From positions 186,001 to 250,000 of the forward strand of contig NZ_JAHSTU010000008.1 of assembly GCF_019145495.1 (NCBI RefSeq): a stretch of 64,000 nucleotides of DNA, given 5' to 3'. The notes beneath the pieces are model-generated. The model ran no database searches. It saw nothing but the letters and a program-made list of their open reading frames with translations, and was not told the origin of the DNA. The position numbers were made by a program, and so were the translations under genes. This DNA comes from Pseudomonas azerbaijanoccidentalis. Its GTDB lineage: Bacteria; Pseudomonadota; Gammaproteobacteria; Pseudomonadales; Pseudomonadaceae. Shown one piece after another: positions 28,981 through 37,937 of this stretch. How positions within the stretch are numbered: position 1 is the stretch's first letter; every line of letters begins with the position of its first letter.

Positions 28981-29067
28981 AGATCAAAAGATCGCAGCCT
29001 TCGGCAGCTTCTACAGGAGAATGCATTCCAATGTAGGAGCTGCCGAAGGCTGCGATCTTTTGATCTT
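28981..29067. repeat. REP doublet upstream of the hemN promoter
   Basis: Two outward-facing copies (GATCGCAGCCTTCGGCAGC first, then GTAGGAGCTGCCGAAGGC). It starts 5 nt after the TauE-like stop and ends 9 nt before the ANR box of hemN. Confidence 0.88.
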
Positions 29068-29075
29068 CTAACCGA

Positions 29076-29089
29076 TTGATGCAAATCAA
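29076..29089 (+). promoter_or_regulatory. Perfect ANR/DNR box of hemN
   Basis: TTGATGCAAATCAA matches TTGATNNNNATCAA at every fixed position. A -10-like TAGACT (29112-29117) is spaced for a class II activated promoter with a start near 29124, about 33 nt before the hemN start codon. Confidence 0.88.
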
Positions 29090-29156
29090 GATGCCAAAAC
29101 ACCCCCACCCCTAGACTGGCCGACACAGCCAGCCTATCCGGGGGAATGCCCGCATG

Positions 29157-30539
29157 ATGCTCGACGCCATTCGTTGGGACACCGATCTGATCCGCCGTTA
29201 TGACCTGGCGGGACCGCGCTACACCTCCTATCCGACCGCCGTGCAATTCAACAGTCAGATCGGCACCTTCGACCTGTTCCACGCCTTGCGCGACAGCCGC
29301 AAGGCGCTGCGTCCGTTGTCGCTGTACGTGCACGTGCCGTTCTGCGCGAACATTTGCTACTACTGTGCCTGCAACAAAGTCATCACCAAGGACCGTGGCC
29401 GCGCACTCCCCTATTTGCAGCGCCTGGAGCAGGAAATCCAGCTGATCGCCTGCCACCTCGACCCCACGCAGAAAGTCGAGCAACTGCACTTCGGCGGCGG
29501 CACACCGACCTTTCTCAGCCACGACGAACTGCGTCAGTTGATGGCGCACCTGCGCAAACACTTCAACCTGCTCGACGATGACTCCGGTGACTACGGCATC
29601 GAAATCGATCCGCGCGAGGCGGACTGGTCGACCATGGGCCTGCTGCGTGAACTGGGCTTCAACCGGGTCAGCATCGGCCTGCAAGACCTCGACCCGGCCG
29701 TGCAGCGCGCGGTCAATCGCCTGCAAAGCCTGGAGGAAACCCGCGCCGTCATCGACGCCGCCCGGACCCTGCAATTTCGTTCGATCAACATCGACCTGAT
29801 CTACGGTTTGCCAAAACAGACCCCGGAAAACTTTGCCCGCACGGTCGACGAAGTGATCAACCTGCAACCGGACCGTCTCTCGGTGTTCAACTACGCACAC
29901 CTGCCGGAACGCTTCATGCCGCAGCGGCGGATCAACAGCAACGAATTGCCGACGCCGGCGCAAAAACTGGAAATGCTCCAGCGCACCATCGAGCAACTGA
30001 CCAACGCCGGTTACCGCTATATCGGCATGGACCACTTCGCCCTGCCCGACGATGAACTGGCGATTGCCCAGGAAGAATCGACCCTGCAACGCAATTTTCA
30101 GGGCTACACCACCCACGGCCACTGCGATTTGATCGGTTTGGGTGTTTCGGCCATCAGCCAGATCGGCGACTTGTACTGCCAGAACAGCAGCGACCTGAAT
30201 CAATACCAGAACGCCCTGGCCTCTGCGCAACTGGCCACCAGTCGCGGCTTGTTGTGCCACGCCGATGACCGCGTGCGCCGCGCCGTGATCCAGCAGCTGA
30301 TCTGCCATTTCAGCCTGGATTTCGCCGACATCGAACACGCCTTCAACATCGATTTCCAGGGCTATTTTGGTGAACTCTGGCCGCAACTCCAAGCCATGGC
30401 CAAGGACGGGCTGATCGAGATGGATAGCGAAAGAATCACTGTACTGCCTGCCGGACGCTTGCTGGTGCGCTCGGTGTGCATGGTGTTTGATGCGTACCTG
30501 GAAGAACACGGACGCCAACGCTTTTCCCGGGTGATCTAG
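29157..30539 (+). CDS. hemN: Oxygen-independent coproporphyrinogen III dehydrogenase
   Basis: Radical SAM enzyme that converts coproporphyrinogen III to protoporphyrinogen IX without oxygen, feeding haem to the cbb3 oxidases under low oxygen. 460 residues. The SAM-cluster motif CxxxCxxC is Cys63, Cys67, Cys70 in PFCANICYYC, followed by GGGTPTFL and the substrate/second-SAM elements up to the HemN C-terminal domain. Start MLDAIRWD at 29157; an ATG immediately before at 29154 is possible, and GGGGGA lies upstream of both. Controlled by the ANR box at 29076. Confidence 0.96.
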   Translation: MLDAIRWDTDLIRRYDLAGPRYTSYPTAVQFNSQIGTFDLFHALRDSRKALRPLSLYVHVPFCANICYYCACNKVITKDRGRALPYLQRLEQEIQLIACHLDPTQKVEQLHFGGGTPTFLSHDELRQLMAHLRKHFNLLDDDSGDYGIEIDPREADWSTMGLLRELGFNRVSIGLQDLDPAVQRAVNRLQSLEETRAVIDAARTLQFRSINIDLIYGLPKQTPENFARTVDEVINLQPDRLSVFNYAHLPERFMPQRRINSNELPTPAQKLEMLQRTIEQLTNAGYRYIGMDHFALPDDELAIAQEESTLQRNFQGYTTHGHCDLIGLGVSAISQIGDLYCQNSSDLNQYQNALASAQLATSRGLLCHADDRVRRAVIQQLICHFSLDFADIEHAFNIDFQGYFGELWPQLQAMAKDGLIEMDSERITVLPAGRLLVRSVCMVFDAYLEEHGRQRFSRVI

Positions 30540-30632
30540 ACAGGTGCGACAAAAGCGCCACAAGCTGGCCTCGATGTCCTTGGGTGAGTTACCCTTACGT
30601 CTTATGTGTGTTTTCCCACAAGGATTGAAGAA

Positions 30633-31367
30633 ATGTCCGAGCCAGTAAAATTGCGCGCTCATAATCAGGCCCATTGCAAGGATTGCAGCCTGGCCCCGCT
30701 GTGCTTGCCGCTTTCGCTGAATCTGGAAGATATGGACGCGCTGGACGAAATCGTCAAACGTGGTCGCCCGCTGAAAAAAGGCGAATTTCTGTTCCGCCAG
30801 GGCGACACTTTCGACTCGGTCTACGCGGTCCGCTCCGGCGCACTCAAGACGTTCAACCTGAGCGATGCCGGCGAAGAACAGCTCACCGGTTTTCACCTGC
30901 CGAGCGAACTGGTTGGCCTGTCGGGCATGGACACGGAAAAACACCCGGTCTCGGCGCAAGCGCTGGAAACCACGTCGGTGTGTGAAATCCCCTTTGAGCG
31001 CCTCGACGAACTGGCCCTGCAACTGCCGCAGCTGCGTCGTCAATTGATGCGCGTGATGAGCCGCGAGATCCGTGACGATCAACAAATGATGTTGCTGCTG
31101 TCGAAAAAAACCGCCGACGAGCGCATCGCCACTTTCCTGGTCAACCTGTCGGCACGTTTCCGTGCCCGGGGCTTCTCGGCCAACCAGTTCCGCCTGAGCA
31201 TGTCGCGCAACGAAATCGGCAACTACCTGGGCCTGGCGGTGGAAACCGTATCGCGGGTGTTCACGCGCTTCCAGCAAAACGAACTGATCGCTGCCGAAGG
31301 CAAGGAAATCCGCATCCTCGACCCGATCCAACTGTGCGCCCTGGCCGGCGGTTCGATCGAAGGCTGA
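30633..31367 (+). CDS. anr: Oxygen-sensing transcriptional regulator ANR (FNR family)
   Basis: Global activator of anaerobic and microaerobic genes through an oxygen-labile [4Fe-4S] cluster. 244 residues. The cluster ligands are Cys15, Cys18, Cys24 (HCKDCSLAPLC) and Cys117 (TSVCEIP). A cyclic-nucleotide-like sensor domain is followed by a long dimer helix and a helix-turn-helix with ETVSRVFTRFQ, the FNR-type recognition helix for TTGAT half-sites. The ATG at 30633 has AAGGA upstream; a GTG at 30606 is rejected. It lies 93 nt after hemN, a target gene. Confidence 0.96.
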   Translation: MSEPVKLRAHNQAHCKDCSLAPLCLPLSLNLEDMDALDEIVKRGRPLKKGEFLFRQGDTFDSVYAVRSGALKTFNLSDAGEEQLTGFHLPSELVGLSGMDTEKHPVSAQALETTSVCEIPFERLDELALQLPQLRRQLMRVMSREIRDDQQMMLLLSKKTADERIATFLVNLSARFRARGFSANQFRLSMSRNEIGNYLGLAVETVSRVFTRFQQNELIAAEGKEIRILDPIQLCALAGGSIEG

Positions 31368-31378
31368 TTCAGACGAGC

Positions 31379-31413
31379 GCGGCTGAGCGAAACGGTTCAG
31401 CCGCCGTTATACT
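31379..31413 (+). promoter_or_regulatory. Hairpin and -10 element upstream of apt
   Basis: GCGGCTGA (31379-31386) pairs with TCAGCCGC (31397-31404), directly followed by TATACT (31408-31413), a good -10 sequence. The hairpin may end anr transcription, although it lacks a T-run. The -35 is not clear. Confidence 0.35.
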
Positions 31414-31446
31414 GTGACGTTTGCAGCCTGCCAGGACACCTCGACG

Positions 31447-31995
31447 ATGGTCTTCGACTCCTTCGACATCAAATCCCTCATCCGCCCCGTGATCGACTTT
31501 CCCAAGCCCGGCGTGATCTTTCGCGACATCACCCCGCTGTTCCAGTCGCCCACCGCGCTGCGCCTGGTGATGGACAGCTTTGCCCACCGCTACGTCGAAG
31601 CTGATTTCACGCACATCGGTGCGATGGATGCCCGTGGCTTTTTGATTGGCTCGGTGTTGGCCTATCAGTTGAACAAGCCGCTCGTGTTGTTCCGCAAGCA
31701 AGGCAAGCTGCCGGCCGACGTGCTGGCTGAGGGTTACGCGACCGAATACGGCGAAGCGTTCCTCGAAGTGCACGCTGACAGCCTGTGCGAGGGCGATTCG
31801 GTGGTGATGTTCGATGACCTGATCGCCACCGGCGGGACGCTGATTGCCGCGGCGAACCTGATTCGCCGCATGGGTGCACGGGTGCATGAAGCGGCGGCAA
31901 TCATCGACCTGCCGGAACTGGGCGGCTCGCAGCGTCTGCAAGACATGGGCATCCCGACGTTCTGCCTGACGCAGTTTGCGTTGAGCGATAAGTAA
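31447..31995 (+). CDS. apt: Adenine phosphoribosyltransferase
   Basis: Purine salvage enzyme: adenine plus PRPP gives AMP and pyrophosphate. 182 residues, the usual length. The PRPP-binding loop is VVMFDDLIATGGTL (about 119-132). RDITPLF and AMDARGFLIG are typical of Apt. The ATG at 31447 follows a weak ribosome site; an upstream in-frame start at 31414 overlaps the promoter region and is rejected. Single gene after anr. Confidence 0.95.
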   Translation: MVFDSFDIKSLIRPVIDFPKPGVIFRDITPLFQSPTALRLVMDSFAHRYVEADFTHIGAMDARGFLIGSVLAYQLNKPLVLFRKQGKLPADVLAEGYATEYGEAFLEVHADSLCEGDSVVMFDDLIATGGTLIAAANLIRRMGARVHEAAAIIDLPELGGSQRLQDMGIPTFCLTQFALSDK

Positions 31996-32000
31996 CAAAC

Positions 32001-32079
32001 TTCAAAAGATCGCAGCCTTCGGCAGCTCCTACAGGAGCACGCAATCCAATGTAGGAACTGCCGAGGCTGCGATCTTTTG
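32001..32079. repeat. REP doublet between apt and the acyl-CoA dehydrogenase
   Basis: Outward pair: CAAAAGATCGCAGCCTTCGG and GTAGGAACTGCCGAGGC. It begins about 5 nt after the apt stop and ends 3 nt before the stop of the convergent gene. Confidence 0.85.
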
Positions 32080-32082
32080 CAT

Positions 32083-33231
32083 CTACAGCCCCATCTGCTT
32101 GCTGATGATTTCATTCATCACTTCCCGCGTCCCCCCGCCGATCGACAGAATCCGGTTATCCCGATACAACCGCTCCACCAGGCTTTCGCGCATATAGCCC
32201 AAACCGCCCAATATCTGCACGGCATCGTTAACGATTCGATCCGACGTGTCGGTGGCAAAATTCTTGGCCATGGAAATTTCCTTGATCACACTCTGCCCCG
32301 CCGCCATTTTCGCCGCCTGGCGGTAAGTGAACTCCCGTGAAACCTCAAGTTGCGTGGCCATCTCGGCGAGGCGGTGCTTGATCACCTGAAACTTGCCGAT
32401 CGGTTTGCCGAAAGCTTCACGCGCCCGCGCCCACTTCAGGCTTTCCTCCAGCGCCATTTGCGCCGTCATGTTGGCCATCAGGGCCAACGCCAGACGCTCG
32501 CTCTGGAAGTTGCCCATGATGCAGGCAAAGCCCATGTTCTCCGTGCCGATCAAATTGCCTACAGGCACCTGGCAATCATCGAAGAACAACTCAGCCGTGT
32601 CTGACGCCCACCAACCCATTTTCTTCAACTGCCGTCCGACAGTGAAACCGGCGGTGCCCTTTTCGATCAACAACAGGCTGATGCCGGCAAACCCCGGCGC
32701 ACCGGTGCGCACCGCGACGGTGTAGTAATCGGCACGCACGCCACTGGTGATGAAGGTCTTACTGCCGCTGACCCGGTAAAAATCGCCATCACGCACGGCG
32801 CGGGTTTGCAGGTTGGCGACGTCGGAACCGCCGCCGGGTTCGGTGACGGCCAGGGCGCTGATCTTCTCCCCGGCCAACACCTGCGGCACCACCCGGTCTC
32901 GGATGTCAGGCCTGGCCCATTTGAGGATCGGCGGCAGACCGATGTCCAGCGATCCGAGTCCGGCCACCAAGCCACCCGAACCACAGCGCATCAGCTCCTC
33001 GCTGGCGGCGACCTTGGCGAACAGGTCGCCCTCGTGGCTGCCACCGTAAGACTCCGGGTAGCCGATGCCGAGAATCCCCGCTGCACCGGCCTTCAGATAG
33101 AGCTCACGGGGAAAGCTTTCGGCTTCTTCCCACTGGTCGATGTCCGGAAGAATCTCGCGCTCGACGAAACGTCTGACGCTGTCGCGGACCATTTGGTGGC
33201 TGGGGTCGAAGTATTCCTGAAAAGCAGGCAT
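32083..33231 (-). CDS. Acyl-CoA dehydrogenase
   Basis: FAD flavoenzyme introducing a 2,3 double bond into an acyl-CoA. 382 residues with N-terminal helical domain, beta domain (ALAVTEPGGGSDVANLQT about 127-144; SGSKTFITSG) and C-terminal helical domain with GGLGYMRESLVERLYRD and the GGTREVMNEII ending. Substrate chain type cannot be read; branched or medium-chain are both possible. The ATG at 33231 sits 5 nt after a weak purine-rich site. Single gene. I recall an acyl-CoA dehydrogenase at the equivalent place in P. aeruginosa (PA1535). Confidence 0.9.
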   Translation of the reverse strand: MPAFQEYFDPSHQMVRDSVRRFVEREILPDIDQWEEAESFPRELYLKAGAAGILGIGYPESYGGSHEGDLFAKVAASEELMRCGSGGLVAGLGSLDIGLPPILKWARPDIRDRVVPQVLAGEKISALAVTEPGGGSDVANLQTRAVRDGDFYRVSGSKTFITSGVRADYYTVAVRTGAPGFAGISLLLIEKGTAGFTVGRQLKKMGWWASDTAELFFDDCQVPVGNLIGTENMGFACIMGNFQSERLALALMANMTAQMALEESLKWARAREAFGKPIGKFQVIKHRLAEMATQLEVSREFTYRQAAKMAAGQSVIKEISMAKNFATDTSDRIVNDAVQILGGLGYMRESLVERLYRDNRILSIGGGTREVMNEIISKQMGL

Positions 33232-33286
33232 CGGCGAACTCCACTGAAGGGTTCAGCGAAGTTAACCGAGCGCTTGCTTGGTTTAC

Positions 33287-33366
33287 AAGATTAAAAGATC
33301 GCAGCCTTCGGCAAATCCTACGGGGATTGATGCTTTTCTGTAGGAGCTGCCGAAGGCTGCGATGTT
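33287..33366. repeat. REP doublet between the acyl-CoA dehydrogenase and recR
   Basis: Outward pair; the left arm is decayed (GCAGCCTTCGGCAAATCCTACG), the right arm is GTAGGAGCTGCCGAAGGC. It starts about 7 nt from the recR stop. Confidence 0.8.
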
Positions 33367-33372
33367 CTGCCG

Positions 33373-33975
33373 TTACAACGAAATCGGCTTACGCCCGGCA
33401 AACGAATGCGCCAGCGTGCCGCCATCCACCAACTCCAGCTCACCGCCCAGCGGTACGCCGTGGGCAATGCGCGAAGCGATCAGGCCTTTACTGCTGAGCA
33501 ACTGCGCGATGTAGTGAGCCGTGGCCTCGCCTTCCACCGTCGGGTTGGTCGCGAGGATGACTTCGGTGAAGCTGCCCGCCTCTTCGATCCGCGCCATCAA
33601 CTGTGGAATGCCGATGGCTTCCGGCCCCAGGCCATCGAGCGGCGACAGATGCCCCTTGAGCACGAAGTAGCGGCCACGAAAACCGGTTTGCTCCACAGCG
33701 TAGACATCCATCGGCCCTTCCACGACGCACAGCAACGTATCGTCGCGGCGAGTGTCGGCGCACTGCGGGCAGAGGTCATCTTCGGTCAGCGTACGGCACA
33801 ACCGGCAATGACCGACCCCTTCCATGGCCTGGCTCAAGGCCAGCGCCAAGCGCGAGCCGCCGCTGCGATCACGCTCAAGCAACTGCAACGCCATGCGCTG
33901 GGCGGTTTTCTGACCCACACCTGGCAGAATTCGCAGGGCGTCGATCAGTTGGCGAATCAAAGGGCTGAAGCTCAT
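33373..33975 (-). CDS. recR: Recombination mediator RecR
   Basis: Acts with RecO and RecF to load RecA on gapped DNA. 200 residues: N-terminal helix-hairpin-helix (RILPGVGQKTAQRMA), a zinc finger with Cys57, Cys60, Cys69, Cys72, and a Toprim domain (VVEGPMDVYAVE, then VILATNPTVEGEATA). The ATG at 33975 has GAGGAAAAAG-like purines upstream, matching family length. In many bacteria it follows ybaB directly; here a CurA-like gene lies between the two. Confidence 0.95.
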   Translation of the reverse strand: MSFSPLIRQLIDALRILPGVGQKTAQRMALQLLERDRSGGSRLALALSQAMEGVGHCRLCRTLTEDDLCPQCADTRRDDTLLCVVEGPMDVYAVEQTGFRGRYFVLKGHLSPLDGLGPEAIGIPQLMARIEEAGSFTEVILATNPTVEGEATAHYIAQLLSSKGLIASRIAHGVPLGGELELVDGGTLAHSFAGRKPISL

Positions 33976-34050
33976 GAGGAAAAAGTCCGACAAAACAACG
34001 AGACGCGGTTTATACCCGCGCCTCTGTTTAGCGTCAAATGGCGTCGCCAA

Positions 34051-35088
34051 TTACTCGCTCTGCGCGACACGCACCACCAGTTTGCCGAAGTTGCGCCCTT
34101 CCAGCAGGCCGATGAACGCTTGCGGTGCATTCTCCAGGCCCTCGACCACGTCTTCACGGAATTTCACCTTGCCATCACGCACCCACGGCGCCATCGCACT
34201 GATGAATTCCGGCTGGCGATCACCGTAGTCGTCGAACACGATAAAACCCTGAATACGAACTCGTTTGGTCAGCAGCGTGCGCTGTAACAGCGGCAGGCGG
34301 TCCGGCCCGCTTGGCGCTTCGCTGGCGTTGTACGAGGCGATCAGGCCGCACAGCGGAATCCGCGCCTTGGGATTGAGCAACGGCACCACGGCATCGAACA
34401 CCTTGCCACCGACGTTTTCGTAGTAGATATCGATGCCGTCAGGACACGCTTGGGCCAGCTCGTCGGCGAAACTCGCGCTCTTGTGGTCGACGCAGGCATC
34501 GAAGCCCAGCTCCTCGACCACATAGCGGCATTTGTCCGCACCACCCGCCACGCCGACCACGCGCAGGCCCTTGATCTTCGCCACTTGCCCAACCACCGAA
34601 CCCACCGCACCAGACGCCGCCGCGACCACCAGGGTTTCACCGGACTTCGGCTGACCGATATCCATCAAGCCCATGTAGGCCGTCATGCCCGGCATACCCA
34701 ATACGCCCAAGGCCATGGATGGGCTCGGTAAGCCGTTGGGCACCGGAATGATGCCGCGGCCGTCATTGATGCTGTGGCTTTGCCAACCCGTGACACCGAC
34801 CACCAGGTCGCCTTCCTGAAATTTTGGATTGAGCGAGCGCTCAACACGGCTGACAGCGCCACCGGTCATCACGTCGCCGATTTCCACCGGTGCGGCATAG
34901 GACGGAGCATCGCTCATGCGCCCGCGCATGTACGGGTCCAGCGACAGATAAAGGGTTTTGAGCAGCACCTGACCGTCGGCCAGATCGGGCAAAGCGACCC
35001 GTTCCAGACGGAAGTTTTCCGGTGTCGGCGCGCCTACCGGGCGCGAGACCAGGACGATACGTTGATTGAGGGTCATGGGGTCGGACAT
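34051..35088 (-). CDS. NADP-dependent oxidoreductase, CurA/zinc-independent MDR family
   Basis: 345-residue medium-chain dehydrogenase/reductase of the leukotriene B4 12-hydroxydehydrogenase/CurA group, reducing C=C bonds of alpha,beta-unsaturated carbonyl compounds. The NADPH motif is AASGAVGSVVGQVAK (about 155-169). No structural or catalytic zinc cysteines are evident. The ATG at 35088 has AGGAGAG upstream; a second ATG at 35076 is possible. It sits 75 nt ahead of recR on the same strand and is separated from ybaB by a strong terminator. Confidence 0.9.
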   Translation of the reverse strand: MSDPMTLNQRIVLVSRPVGAPTPENFRLERVALPDLADGQVLLKTLYLSLDPYMRGRMSDAPSYAAPVEIGDVMTGGAVSRVERSLNPKFQEGDLVVGVTGWQSHSINDGRGIIPVPNGLPSPSMALGVLGMPGMTAYMGLMDIGQPKSGETLVVAAASGAVGSVVGQVAKIKGLRVVGVAGGADKCRYVVEELGFDACVDHKSASFADELAQACPDGIDIYYENVGGKVFDAVVPLLNPKARIPLCGLIASYNASEAPSGPDRLPLLQRTLLTKRVRIQGFIVFDDYGDRQPEFISAMAPWVRDGKVKFREDVVEGLENAPQAFIGLLEGRNFGKLVVRVAQSE

Positions 35089-35184
35089 GGCAGCTCTCCT
35101 TGATTGATGAATAGGGTGGTTTAGGGAGAAGACCTTTGTGGCGGTGGTGCGTTCGATGATTCGTCAGTTGGACCGAGGTGACAT

Positions 35185-35240
35185 CATCGCCAGCAGGCCG
35201 GCTCCCACGGGGATCACCTCGATCCTGCTGGCGATGGCGC
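35185..35240. repeat. REP of the GTGGGAGC subfamily
   Basis: An inverted GTGGGAGCCGGCCTGCTGGC core (35185-35208 read on the minus strand), then a partial second copy CCTGCTGGCGATGG (35224-35237). It lies upstream of the CurA-like gene. Confidence 0.65.
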
Positions 35241-35278
35241 CCTGGCACGCACCCCACCTCTAACCGCCAGAAACAAAA

Positions 35279-35306
35279 ATGCCAGGCGCGATGCCTGGCA
35301 TTTTTT
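35279..35306. terminator. Bidirectional terminator after ybaB
   Basis: ATGCCAGGC and GCCTGGCAT flank a 5-nt loop, with A-run and T-run on either side. On the minus strand it lies 28 nt after the ybaB stop, ending the dnaX-ybaB unit. Confidence 0.9.
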
Positions 35307-35333
35307 GTAGCTCATCTGCTGCGCAAAGGCGAA

Positions 35334-35672
35334 TCAGAACGGCAGTTTCATGCCCGGCGGCAGTTGCATGCCTGCGGTCATGCCGGACATTTTGTCCTGG
35401 CTGTTGGCTTCGATCTTGCGCACGGCGTCGTTGACTGCCGCAGCGAACACGGCTTCCAGCATCTCGCGATCGTCTTCGCTCAGGCCTTCTACCATGCTTG
35501 GGTCGATGGTCACGCGCTTGACGTCATGACGTCCGGTCATTACTACGGTGACCATATCGCCACCGGCTTTACCGGTGACTTCGGCGTTGGCCAGCTCTTC
35601 CTGCATCTTGGCCATTTTTTCCTGCATCTGCTGCGCCTGCTTCATCAGGCCGGCCATGCCACCTTTCATCAT
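35334..35672 (-). CDS. YbaB/EbfC family nucleoid-associated protein
   Basis: 112-residue DNA-binding protein that forms tweezer-like dimers. The N-terminal helix is MMKGGMAGLMKQAQQMQEKM, followed by VTVVMTGRHDVKRVTIDPS and the C-terminal MSGMTAG. The ATG at 35672 is 5 nt from GAGGTGA; a GTG nine bases earlier overlaps that ribosome site and is rejected. Downstream of dnaX on the same strand (67 nt gap), the conserved dnaX-ybaB order. Confidence 0.93.
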   Translation of the reverse strand: MMKGGMAGLMKQAQQMQEKMAKMQEELANAEVTGKAGGDMVTVVMTGRHDVKRVTIDPSMVEGLSEDDREMLEAVFAAAVNDAVRKIEANSQDKMSGMTAGMQLPPGMKLPF

Positions 35673-35739
35673 GGGAATCACCTCAAAAGTACTTGGATTA
35701 AAACAGCGTCCGGCCCTGACGGCCGAACGCCCTCAGTTA

Positions 35740-37815
35740 TTAGCCCTGACTGACCAGGGCTTCGACAGGTTCAATAGTATCGTTACGGATTACCGCACCG
35801 AACTGCTGCATCATTTGCTGGATGAACGGATCACCGTGGATCGACTCCTCAGCCTCGCGCTGACGGTCGGCACGACGGCGCGACGCTGCCTGGGCCGGGG
35901 TTTCCTGCTCAGGCTTGATCAGCTCCATGGTCAGCGTCAGGGTCCGCCCGTGATACTGGTTCAAGGCATCGTTGAGCCGGCGTTGCTGGGTTGCGTTGAA
36001 CAAGGCGCTGTGGGCCGGGTCCAGGTGCAACAACCAGTTGTCGCCTTCCACCGAAATCAGCGTGCAGTTGGCGGCGATGCTGCCAGTCATGCCGGAGATC
36101 GGCAACTTTGGAAACAACTCCAGCCATTGCAGGGCCAGCCCCGTGGCCGGTGCAGCGGCAGGCTCGGGTTCCGGCTCTGGTGCCGGTTCGGCAGTGTGTT
36201 CGCTGGCCAGTTCGTCGAGGTAGCTGTAGGCCGAGTCCATGTCCGGCTCGATGTAGTCCTCATCCAGCGGCGGCTCGTCGTCCATGTCGATGCCCGGCGT
36301 GGCGGCATCGACTTCGGCCACGGACGGCTCCGGGATCGGCGCAGCGGCCCACTCAGGCGCGTCCGGCACCACACTGTCCGGCGTCGGCAACGGCATCGGC
36401 GGTAATTCGGGTTGTTCGCTGGTGGTTTCCAGTACCGGCTCGACCGCTGGCTGCTGAACCGGAGCAGGCTCGACCGGGTCATTCCACGGCAAGTCGACCA
36501 CTTCTTCAGCCACAGCGGCTTCGACCACCGGCTCGGGCTCCACCACCGCTGCAACCGGTTCAGGCTCAGGGATTGGCGTCACCGGGGCGACAGGCGCAAC
36601 GGGTGTGGGTGCAACTGCCGCAGCGACTACCGGCGCAACAACTGGCGCGGCAGCCACTGAATTTGCGGAATCAACTGTGGCCTGGCTGATCCCCACTGGC
36701 TTTAGCGGTTGCCTCGGTGCATCCGCGGTATCTGCCGGTCGAAACGCGAGCATCCGCAGCAGCACCATTTCAAAGCCGCCACGGGGATCCGGCGCCAGCG
36801 GCAAATCGCGTCGGCCAATCAGGCCCATCTGATAGTAGAACTGCACGTCTTCGGCCGGCAGCGCCTGGGCCAGCGCCAGCACCCGGTCACGGTCGCCGTG
36901 GCCATTGTCGACGCCTTCAGGCAGGGCCTGGGCGATGGCGACACGGTGCAGCACGTTGAGAATTTCCGAAAGCACGCCGCTCCAGTCCGGACCTTGCTCG
37001 GCCAGGTGACGGACCGCTTCGAGCAGGGCCTTGGCGTCTCCTTCGATCAACGCATGCAGGACGCCGTAGACCTGACCATGATCGAGGGTGCCGAGCATCG
37101 CCCGCACGTCGGCGGCCATCACCTTGCCTTCGCCGAAGGCAATCGCCTGGTCGGTGAGGCTCATGGCGTCGCGCATCGAACCATCGGCGGCGCGGCCCAG
37201 CAACCACAGTGCGTCGTCTTCGAACGGCACGTTCTCGACGCCCAGCACGTGGGTCAAATGCTCGACCACACGTTCCGGGGTCATGTTCTTAAGGGAGAAC
37301 TGCAGGCACCGCGACAGAATCGTTGCAGGAAGTTTCTGCGGGTCAGTGGTGGCCAGAATGAACTTGACGTACGGTGGCGGCTCTTCGAGGGTTTTGAGCA
37401 GCGCATTGAACGAATGGCTGGAGAGCATGTGCACTTCGTCGATCAGGTAGACCTTGAAGCGCCCACGGCTCGGGGCGTACTGCACGTTGTCGAGCAGTTC
37501 GCGGGTATCTTCGACCTTGGTACGGCTCGCGGCGTCGATCTCGATCAGGTCGACAAAGCGGCCCTCGTCGATCTCGCGACATACCGAACACTCGCCACAC
37601 GGCGAAGAAGTGATACCTGTTTCACAGTTCAGGCATTTGGCGATGATCCGCGCGATGGTGGTCTTGCCGACCCCCCGCGTACCGGTGAACAGGTAGGCGT
37701 GGTGCAGCCGCTGGCTGTCCAAGGCATTGATCAGAGCCTTGAGCACATGGGTCTGGCCGACCATTTCGCGGAACGAGCGCGGACGCCATTTACGTGCAAG
37801 AACCTGATAACTCAT
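35740..37815 (-). CDS. dnaX: DNA polymerase III subunits gamma and tau
   Basis: Clamp-loader ATPase and replisome organiser. 691 residues. The AAA+ domain has Walker A GTRGVGKT (45-52), zinc cysteines Cys61, Cys64, Cys73/76/79 region, and the DEVHMLSSHSFNALLKTLEEPP segment. Domain III is followed by a low-complexity linker rich in Ala, Pro, Val and Glu (about 375-560). The tau-specific C-terminal domain (ALQWLELFPKLPISGMTGSIA onward) binds the polymerase alpha subunit. I could not identify a convincing slippery sequence for making gamma. The ATG at 37815 matches other Pseudomonas DnaX proteins. Confidence 0.96.
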   Translation of the reverse strand: MSYQVLARKWRPRSFREMVGQTHVLKALINALDSQRLHHAYLFTGTRGVGKTTIARIIAKCLNCETGITSSPCGECSVCREIDEGRFVDLIEIDAASRTKVEDTRELLDNVQYAPSRGRFKVYLIDEVHMLSSHSFNALLKTLEEPPPYVKFILATTDPQKLPATILSRCLQFSLKNMTPERVVEHLTHVLGVENVPFEDDALWLLGRAADGSMRDAMSLTDQAIAFGEGKVMAADVRAMLGTLDHGQVYGVLHALIEGDAKALLEAVRHLAEQGPDWSGVLSEILNVLHRVAIAQALPEGVDNGHGDRDRVLALAQALPAEDVQFYYQMGLIGRRDLPLAPDPRGGFEMVLLRMLAFRPADTADAPRQPLKPVGISQATVDSANSVAAAPVVAPVVAAAVAPTPVAPVAPVTPIPEPEPVAAVVEPEPVVEAAVAEEVVDLPWNDPVEPAPVQQPAVEPVLETTSEQPELPPMPLPTPDSVVPDAPEWAAAPIPEPSVAEVDAATPGIDMDDEPPLDEDYIEPDMDSAYSYLDELASEHTAEPAPEPEPEPAAAPATGLALQWLELFPKLPISGMTGSIAANCTLISVEGDNWLLHLDPAHSALFNATQQRRLNDALNQYHGRTLTLTMELIKPEQETPAQAASRRRADRQREAEESIHGDPFIQQMMQQFGAVIRNDTIEPVEALVSQG

Positions 37816-37937
37816 CGAAAACCGTCGCAGCGAAGGAAGCAGAAGCGGCTAATGCTAGCGGAGCAAGGCCAAAATTGCATCCGGTGTCCTCGTCTAATCT
37901 GGCTAAGCTGCAATTTGCGGTGATTTATGGAGCGTTT

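Noticed and set aside
28566..31331. Minus-strand open frame of about 920 codons opposite hemN and anr
   Set aside because: Spans two intact sense genes, a REP and the ANR promoter, so it is a compositional artefact.
35740..37815. Programmed frameshift site in dnaX producing gamma
   Set aside because: I could not find a convincing A-rich slippery heptamer with a downstream hairpin by eye; a computed search would be needed.
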